DNA of 64,000 nucleotides from Paralithodes platypus. Taxonomy: Eukaryota > Arthropoda > Malacostraca > Decapoda > Lithodidae. The translations under genes were made by a program, and so were the position numbers. Of this stretch, positions 57,431 to 64,000 are shown in pieces. The notes under the pieces were generated by a model. It was not told the DNA's origin and did no database searches. It saw nothing but the letters and a program-made list of their open reading frames with translations. The stretch is taken from the NCBI GenBank assembly GCA_032716605.1, contig CM064560.1:18792762-18856761 (forward strand), written 5' to 3'. How positions within the stretch are numbered: position 1 is the first letter of the stretch; the number at the start of each line of letters is the position of its first letter.

Positions 57431-57771
57431 TAACTTTGTGTTCTCCTTTTTCCTCAGTTTTATAGATAATCACTACAGGTATAAATAATTAGCTAAGGTG
57501 TTTCTCACTTTTCCGCAGATACCGAAAGATCACTTATAGCTGTGTTATGCTATTAACCAAAATTGATCCCTACTAACATTTCTTAACCCTGCCGGGGACA
57601 TTAGTCCTATACTTTCCTTTCCAATTGTCGACTTGCGAGTTTCGTTCTGTAAGGAAGTTGGAGCTGTAGACAACGATATTTAACATAATTTACTACTAAA
57701 ATACGGTCGTAGTACATTATTTTATAAATACATAAAACCCAATTCAACATAACATTTATCCATCAGAAACG
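57431..57771. other. Unassigned
   Basis: No gene or repeat recognised; AT-rich. Confidence 0.4.
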
Positions 57772-58153
57772 AATGCTAGACTACTCGGCCCACGGGACAG
57801 CTCGGCCCACGGCGAGACAGCTCGGCCCAGTAAAACCGAGACAGCTCGGCCCAGTGTTAATTGCGAGACAACTGGGCCTTTCACAACCTTATTTGCTTCG
57901 ACAACATAAAAACGATATAGATGGCTATATTGATCATTTTGGAATCACTATGTCCCTATCTATTTATGTATATATCTTTTCGTTTCATCAAACAAGTGAC
58001 AATTCATTAACTTTTATTTCTCGTATTGATTATTTTGGAATCACTATTTCTCTATCTAACCTAACCTAACCATAGCATGGGGCCGAGCTGTCTCGCCGTC
58101 GTGGCCGAGCTGTCCGAGCCAAGTTGTCCCATCGGCCGAGTCGTCCAGTCACC
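57772..58153. mobile_element. Foldback element F1
   Basis: The left arm repeats ACAGCTCGGCCCA several times (57793-57858). The right arm carries the inverse (GGCCGAGCTGTCTCGCCGT, then GGCCGAGCTGTC, 58082-58115) and ends GGCCGAGTCGTCCAGTCACC. The interior has a duplicated segment TTTTGGAATCACTAT (57938 and 58034) and a short CCTAA tract (58058-58072). No coding capacity; superfamily not assigned. Confidence 0.8.
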
Positions 58154-58290
58154 GTAAATTCGGGAGGCGATGTACATAGCTCTAAAACATGACGTCACTC
58201 ACCATCTGCGCATGCGTTAGAATCTAGGCCCCCTTGGCCCCGCCCCTCACCTCCGTTGCGTTTAAATATACCCTTCAAACCATACCTCCC

Positions 58291-58364
58291 AGATCTCTTC
58301 GTAGCTCACTCGGTATGGTACCCGCCCGTCACTGAGCAAACCAGGGATCTATCCCACTCTTCTT
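58291..58364 (+). other. tRNA-like sequence inside F2
   Basis: TCGTAGCTCACTCGGTATGG has the shape of a tRNA D arm/A box. Downstream CCAGGGATCTATCCCACTC resembles a T arm with a mutated B box (GATCTATCC instead of GTTCGAATCC). A functional tRNA is unlikely because the T-loop consensus is broken. Confidence 0.5.
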
Positions 58365-58426
58365 TGGTATATTTTGTATTTGTTTATTTCGTTATATTTG
58401 TTATTTTGGTTATTTTTGTTATATTT

Positions 58427-58474
58427 TAGGGTTAGGTTAGGTTAGGTTAGGTTAGGTTAGGTTAGGTTAGGTTA
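58427..58474. repeat. Interstitial (TTAGG)n telomere-type repeat
   Basis: Eight perfect TTAGG units plus one imperfect unit. TTAGG is the ancestral arthropod telomere repeat, but here it lies inside a transposable element. A short CCTAA tract also occurs in neighbouring F1. Confidence 0.9.
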
Positions 58475-58599
58475 ATGTAATCTAATCCAATATAATAGTT
58501 GTACATTTGAGGGGCGGGGCCAAGATTCTCACGCATGCGCAGATGGTGAGTGACGTCATGTTTTAGAGCTATGCACATAGACTCCCGTAAATTCTCGCT

Positions 58600-59090
58600 A
58601 CCAAGAATACACTTGAGACCTCTGGTGGACGCTTCTGAACTAGTGCCAGAGCTACGACTGTCGACATCAACAATACTTATAACACCTAGGACATGTACAG
58701 TTTATCATGATTTCTTGTGATTATACTTTCTTTTATTATACAGTATACGACTACACTAAATCCATATAAAGCGTAGTAGTCATGGGAATGTCCATATGCA
58801 GATGAAAATGACTACAAATATAATTATAAGCTGATTAATAATCATAACAAAAAGGCACGAAAATGCTTGGTGCCTTTGTATTGTAAATATACGTTATATA
58901 TGGGTATGCCATAGGGTGACTTTAAAATTTAATAAACAACAGTATGCATAGGCTATAATATGTGTCAGTTACAGACATTTCGACAGACTGCTTATAATAA
59001 AGAATTGTTTGAAAGAGAGAGAGGGTCCAGAGATCCGCGATGTGTAGTTTCTCATGATGCACCGCGGTAAACATTGCGTTCAGCGCCTCT
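58600..59090. other. Unassigned
   Basis: Nothing recognised. A short inverted motif AAAGGCAC..GTGCCTTT lies at 58850-58880. Confidence 0.4.
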
Positions 59091-59094
59091 GTCG

Positions 59095-59245
59095 GCCACT
59101 TTTGGCATATGTTGGTAGGGAGAATTGTCCCTTACCCACTCTAAGCCATTGTTGAACACAGTGAACAGCTGTGATTTAGAAGGCAAGCAACCTCGAGGAG
59201 TCACTAGACCTGTTGTTGCTTGACTTCCTTTGTACTTATACTATA
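59095..59245 (+). repeat. Dispersed repeat E
   Basis: It shares CCCTTACCCACTCTAA and TCACTAGACCTGTTGTTGCT with the complement of 38755-38985. Class unknown. Confidence 0.65.
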
Positions 59246-59395
59246 GTAAGTGTCTGTTCAACCACCCAGTAGTTGCCTTGCATTATATTTTGCTGTATTT
59301 TTGACTGAAAAACGTTGGTTTGACAAAACTTTCCCTATTTGGAAACCATAGCGACTTTGTAAACACATTATTTTCTTGTGTTATATATTTAATGT

Positions 59396-60181
59396 TAGCC
59401 CTTATTGTACCTAGTTGAACTTTATTCGTTCAATGTAAATTTACTATATAAATCCCACACATAACATTTGTCAAATAGTTCAATATTGGGTGAGCATAAT
59501 CAGGGTGTACAGATATTAATGAAGTACATTTACTCAAGTACAATACTCGATTTGATTTTCTCAGTATCTACTTTTCAAAAAGTTGATTTTTTGTCCAGTA
59601 CTTTTAAGCTAACTTGAATATTTAGAAGATTATTTAGAATAATAATTTGTACTTTTACTCTACTACATTTTAATTTGCCTCTTTTAATTTTGTACAGTAT
59701 CATTTCTTTGGCTAGTTCAAAGGTCATCACTATGTTAATTTATATGGTGGTGATATATATACATACAGTATAGTGATGACCTTTGAACTAATCAAGGAAT
59801 GTTACACCTACTTTTAGGAAATGTGCAGGGGAAATGCTACCTGGACTTTCAAATCTATTGAAAAGAATATTTGGGAACTTTCCTGAAGTTTTACTTTACA
59901 CAATTAAATTAAGTAAATTAAATGTAGTGGAGTAAAATTACAAGTAATTCTTTAAATATTATTCAAGTTAGATTAAAAGTACTGGACAAAAAATAAACTT
60001 TTTGAAAAGTAGATACTGATAAAATTAACTCGAGTATTGTACTTGAGTAAATGTACTTCATTATCTGTACACCCTGATTATGCTCACCCAATATTGAATT
60101 ACTTGACTAATGTTATGTGTGGGATGTATATAGTAAATTTGCATTGAACAAATACAGTTCAACTAGGTACAATAAGGGCTA
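59396..60181. mobile_element. Large foldback element G, hAT-like
   Basis: Arms of about 350 bp: 59396-59745 pairs with about 59762-60181. Outer ends are GCCCTTATTGTACCTAGTTG and its inverse. A nested CAGGGTGTACAGATA..AAGTACATTTACTCAAGTAC end (from 59503) and its inverse (to about 60078) resemble hAT termini. The right arm contains extra sequence (59815-59920). No transposase frame. Confidence 0.85.
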
Positions 60182-60370
60182 AAGTTAAATATATATAATG
60201 TGATAAAGTTGTTGATCTTAATATAAACATTAATTTGCCCGATATGTAACTCTCCAATTCGTCAACATAATATTGTGTCTGGTGGGTTAACAAAACTAGC
60301 ACAACCCTATTTGCGAAGTGCATTACGTAAGCACATTATTCCGGTTTATGAAGACAGAATTTGAAATATA

Positions 60371-61128
60371 TATATATTGTAGTGCATCATACATCTCCAA
60401 GGTGATAACACAATATATATATTGTAGTGCATCATACATCTCCAAGGTGATAACACAATATATATTGTAGTGCATCATACATCTCCAAGGTGATAACACA
60501 ATATATATATTGTAGTGCATCATACATCTCCAAGGTGATAACACAATATATATATTGTAGTGCATCATACATCTCCAAGGTGATAACACAATATATATAT
60601 ATTGTAGTGCATCATACATCTCCAAGGTGATAACACAATATATATATTGTAGTGCATCATACATCTCCAAGGTGATAACACAATATATATATTGTAGTGC
60701 ATCATACATCTCCAAGGTGATAACACAATATATATATTGTAGTGCATCATACATCTCCAAGGTGATAACACAATATATATATTGTAGTGCATCATACATC
60801 TCCAAGGTGATAACACAATATATATTGTAGTGCATCATACATCTCCAAGGTGATAACACAATATATATATTGTAGTGCATCATACATCTCCAAGGTGATA
60901 ACACAATATATATATTGTAGTGCATCATACATCTCCAAGGTGATAACACAATATATATTGTAGTGCATCATACATCTCCAAGGTGATAACACAATATATA
61001 TATTGTAGTGCATCATACATCTCCAAGGTGATAACACAATATATATATTGTAGTGCATCATACATCTCCAAGGTGATAACACAATATATATATTGTAGTG
61101 CATCATACATCTCCAAGGTGATAACACA
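60371..61128. repeat. 45-bp satellite (17 copies)
   Basis: The unit GTAGTGCATCATACATCTCC then AAGGTGATAACACAA and a variable TA run occurs 17 times, with unit starts from 60379 to 61095. Unit length is 43, 45 or 47 bp depending on the number of TA pairs. It is open in minus-strand frames (CMMHYNIY pattern) only because the unit lacks stops. Positions 60182-60370 hold nothing recognised. Confidence 0.97.
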
Positions 61129-61217
61129 ACGCCAGGAAGGTGGGTGGAGGAAGACCATGTTGAGGCGGAAATTATAACCTTAGTGACTCTGGAGTCCTAT
61201 GATATAAAAGGGATCAT

Positions 61218-61255
61218 ATACAGTATATGCTGTATATATACAGTATATATATATA

Positions 61256-61288
<33 letters not shown>

Positions 61289-61316
61289 TTACTGTATATA
61301 TATATATATATATATC
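61218..61316. repeat. (TA)n microsatellite
   Basis: Interrupted TA repeat with ACAGTATA and TACTGTATA motifs. Confidence 0.92.
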
Positions 61317-61324
61317 CATGTGAA

Positions 61325-61510
61325 TGAGGGAGACAAAAGGCAAAACTGCCTGTGACGAGTGCCTCCCCCAGAGTTGAAAGAGTGACAGGGCCAAAATCAA
61401 GGAATGTTAGAGCCAAATTGCCTGGACACATGGAATATGAAGCAATTAAAGTCATGGGATGAGGGAAAGATGGATTCAGGGAGAGAGTTCCCGAGCTCAG
61501 CTGTTGAATA
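61325..61510 (-). mobile_element. CR1/Jockey-like LINE, 3' end fragment
   Basis: It matches the 3' end of the LINE at 54560-56805: GAGTTGAAAGAGTGACAGGG (54804 equivalent), GTCATGGGATGAGGGAAAGA and GGGAGAGAGTTCCCGAGCTC. It is strongly 5'-truncated. Positions 61511-61735 hold nothing recognised. Confidence 0.72.
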
Positions 61511-61735
61511 GAAGAAACATATACTGTAAGTGTATAATATGTACGGTAGGAAGATTACTAAAAGCTGTACGAAATGTCCTAAGGTACTCTAGAAAGAAGA
61601 AGAATACAGGTATTCATTACAGAATGCATTAAATATAGTTACTAAAGACATTTGTTCATACTCTCAATTTCTTATTAATGCACGGTAATACCTATACAAA
61701 GGATACAAGTGTAATAAAATGTATACAGAATACAA

Positions 61736-63693
61736 TTGCAGTTAATCATAGAAATAGGAACACATTCTATTCTTTCTCCTTTCTCAGAAATCTCCATCTT
61801 AAGATACTTCAAAGTTCACCACCGCCAATGGCTCTCCTCTCATACTACTGACCAACCTGGTGAACAAGTCTACGTATTTTCTATCCTAAATGACCTAGAG
61901 CAGCTGGTCCAGCAACCCACCCGTATCCCGGATCGCTTCGGAGATCGGCCCAGCATTCTAAACTTGTTTCTAACCTCTAACCCTTCTTCTTATACTGTCG
62001 ATCTTTTCTCTCCTTTGGGCTCCTCCGACCATAAACTTATCTGTGTCACCTGTCCTATCTCTCCAGTACAGCCTCCCAGCCGGCGGCGCTTGTGGCATTT
62101 TGGCACTGCCGACTGGGAGGCTCTCCGGCAGTACTTCTTTGATTTGCCATGGAATGACTTCTGCTTCCGTGACCATTGACCCTCGGAGAGTGTTGAACGC
62201 ATTACCGTGATAATACTATCGGGCATGGAGGCATACATTTAATTTTCTTTCTCTCAGACTAATGCAAAAATATCTTGGTTTACTCACACTTGTTTACCTG
62301 CTGTTTGCAATAAGGAGGAAGTATTCAAATGGTACCGACATCTTCAAACTCAAGAATCTCATTCTTCCCATGTTCCTGCCCGGAATCAAGCCAAATCTGC
62401 TCTTCGACTTGCCAAGCACTCTTTTATCAATAATAAATGTTCTGAACTATCAAACTCTAACTATTCCCAAGCTTTCTGGCATCTAGCAAAAAAAACTCTC
62501 CAACAATTATTCTTCCTCGTCTTTTCCTCCCCTTTTCCACTCTGATGGCACAACCATTACTTCTTCCTCTGACAAAGCTGAACTCTTCGCTCAAACTTTC
62601 GCTAGAAACTCCACCTTGGATGATTCCGGTGTTATTCCTCCCTCTCCACCCTCCTCTCTCCTACTTATGCCTAATATCATAATCTCTTCAAAAGATGTAC
62701 TTTCTACCCTCTCTGGGCTTAATACTAAGAAGGCGTACTGTCCGGATGGTGTTCCTCCTGCTGTACTAAAAAACTGTGCATCCGTGCTGACTCCCTGCCT
62801 AGGCAAACTCTTCCATCTCTGTCTCTCCTGTAACATCTTCCCTTCTTGCTGGAAGTTGCTCTCATTCAACCTGTTCCAAAAAAGGGTGACCACTCTCAAC
62901 CCTCCAACTATCGTCCAATTGCTCTCATTTTTTGCATCTCTATAAAGTTTTTGAAAGTATTCTTACTTCCAAATTTCTTAAGCATTTCTCTTCTCATAAT
63001 CTACTCTCAGATCGCCAGTATGGCTTTCTTAAGGGTCGCTCTACAGGTGATCTTCTTTCATATCTTACTAATTTTTAGTCATCCTCCTTTCGGAACTTCG
63101 GTGAGACCTTTTCTATTATGCTAGACATATCAAAGGCCTTCAATAGAGTCTGGCACAAATCTCTAATTTCTAAACTACCCTCCTTCAGTTTCTATCCCTC
63201 CGTCTGTGCCTTTGTCTCTAATTTCCTTTCCGGCTGTTCCGTAGCTGCGGTTGTGGACGGCCATTGTTCACTTCCTCATCCTATCAACTCCGGTGTTCCT
63301 CAGGGCTCGGTCCTATCTCCCATTCTCTTGCTAATTTTTATAAATTATCTTCTCAACTGTACCTCCAGTCATATCCATTCATATGCAGAGGACTCTACCT
63401 TACACTATTCAATTAGTTTTCCAGAACGCCCCAGCCAGCAATCCCTAAAAAACAAAAGTAAGAAAGCCATACAACACTTATCTTCTGATCTAACTACCAT
63501 TTCCAATTGGGGCAGAGAAAACCTTGTTGCCTTTAATGCTTCCAAAACCCAATTTCTCCATCTATCTACCCGTCGTGAACTCCCAGAAAACTATCCCTTA
63601 TACTTCAACAATACAAAAATCAACCCTTCATCTTCTCTCAGTATTCTCGTTGTCTCTTTTTCTTCTGCTCTCTCTTGGAAGGACCATATTACA
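61736..63693 (+). pseudogene. CR1/Jockey-like LINE: endonuclease C-terminus plus RT, interrupted at its 3' side
   Basis: The endonuclease remnant (61760-62179) has [31 protein letters not shown] and [17 protein letters not shown] (catalytic SDH). The linker has NQAKSALRLAKHSFINNK, then SSSDKAELFAQTFARNSTLD. RT (62616-63696): KKAYCPDGVPPAVLKNC, PVPKKGDHSQPSNYRPIAL, LDISKAFNRVWHKSLISKL, NSGVPQGSVLSPILLLIFIN, and HSYAEDSTLHYS. The catalytic box is YAED instead of YADD, so the enzyme is inactive even apart from frameshifts near 62250, 62500, 62880-62950 and 63110. ENLVAFNASKTQFLHLSTRR follows. The sequence stops at SWKDHI, where another LINE begins. Confidence 0.88.
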
Positions 63694-64000
63694 TAAGAAC
63701 ATAAGAACATAAGAAAATGGGAGTCTGCAGAAAGCCGATTGGCCTAAGCAAGGCAGATCCCTGTCCCACACAACCCCAATTACAAAGCCCAATTATAGGC
63801 TCAACACTCTAATACCCTGAGGATCATCTTACCAAAACGGTTAGAGATTAACGCAGGATTACGGCGGTCTGCAGAGCGCTGATTGGCCAAACCCTGCTGA
63901 TCGCCCTTCACACCCAACCCTTCTCGTCCATATGCTTATCCAATTTTATCTTAAAGCTCCCTACCGTTTTTAATCCCACTATAGCACTTGGTAGTCCATT
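63694..64000 (-). pseudogene. CR1-like LINE 3' end with octamer tail, cut by window edge
   Basis: Minus strand, entering at the window end: NGLPSAIVGLKTVGSFKIKL then DKHMDEKGWV and a stop (63908-63910). A 3' UTR of about 190 bp follows, ending in repeats of TTCTTATG (seen as CATAAGAA at 63694-63715). CR1-group LINEs characteristically end in short octamer repeats. It interrupts the plus-strand LINE at 61736-63693. Confidence 0.85.

Larger units (their letters stand above)
58162..58586. mobile_element. hAT-like foldback element F2 (425 bp)
   Basis: The inverted arms of about 85 bp are highly similar. They begin GGGAGGCGATGTACATAGCT at the left and the inverse of GGGAGTCTATGTGCATAGCT at the right, then ACATGACGTCACTCACCATC in both. 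They are flanked by an 8-bp direct repeat GTAAATTC (58154-58161 and 58587-58594), the duplication length typical of hAT-type transposition. The interior carries a tRNA-like sequence and a telomere-type repeat. Confidence 0.88.

Noticed and set aside
60323..61158. 208-residue and shorter repeat proteins (CMMHYNIY pattern)
   Set aside because: Products of the 45-bp satellite, open in several frames with no start or context.

Overview
This window is eukaryotic, animal, repeat-dominated DNA. I find no host gene, no operon-like layout and no functional RNA gene in 64 kb. The coding potential belongs to retroelement remnants: RTE-like, CR1/Jockey-like and I-like LINEs, and Penelope-like elements. 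An interstitial array of TTAGG, the ancestral arthropod telomere repeat, together with abundant Penelope elements and (TA)n microsatellites suggests an arthropod, probably a decapod crustacean. That taxonomic call is inference, not a database match.

Left part (1-10.6 kb): a nested mosaic of non-autonomous DNA elements. Two related palindromic families (A, about 365-380 bp; B, about 320-380 bp) and two piggyBac-like families lie between TTAA target sites. A 211-bp mariner-like family lies between TA dinucleotides. tRNA-derived SINEs, a degenerate LINE (4.29-5.34 kb) and a 3' fragment of an RTE-like LINE (6.39-7.08 kb) are interspersed. Several insertions can be proved by comparison with an uninterrupted copy elsewhere in the window.

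10.63-24.91 kb: a 14.3-kb satellite of about 188 copies of a 76-bp monomer, with a higher-order period of roughly 3.8-3.9 kb. An I-like LINE (24,907-27,233) has inserted into its last monomers with an 11-bp target-site duplication. The satellite resumes for part of one monomer.

27.3-38.8 kb: a SINE, a family A element, an 11/12-bp minisatellite, inverted Penelope-type terminal sequences with a perfect 40-bp-arm palindrome, two head-to-head Penelope-like elements (RT plus GIY-YIG endonuclease), a LINE fragment, and a 2.3-kb tandem repeat dense in TGACCT half-sites.

39-57.4 kb: a nearly intact RTE-like LINE on the minus strand (40.5-43.7 kb, one homopolymer frameshift), a poly(A)-tailed CR1/Jockey-like LINE (45.35-48.29 kb), more A/B/mariner-type MITEs, a decayed full-length RTE-like copy (50.6-54.3 kb) and a decayed minus-strand LINE with an internal 81-bp triplication.

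57.8-64 kb: two foldback elements (one with an 8-bp target duplication enclosing a tRNA-like sequence and TTAGG repeats), a 0.8-kb hAT-like foldback, a 17-copy 45-bp satellite, and two more LINE fragments, the last running off the window. Overall this looks like heterochromatin or a repeat-rich intergenic region.
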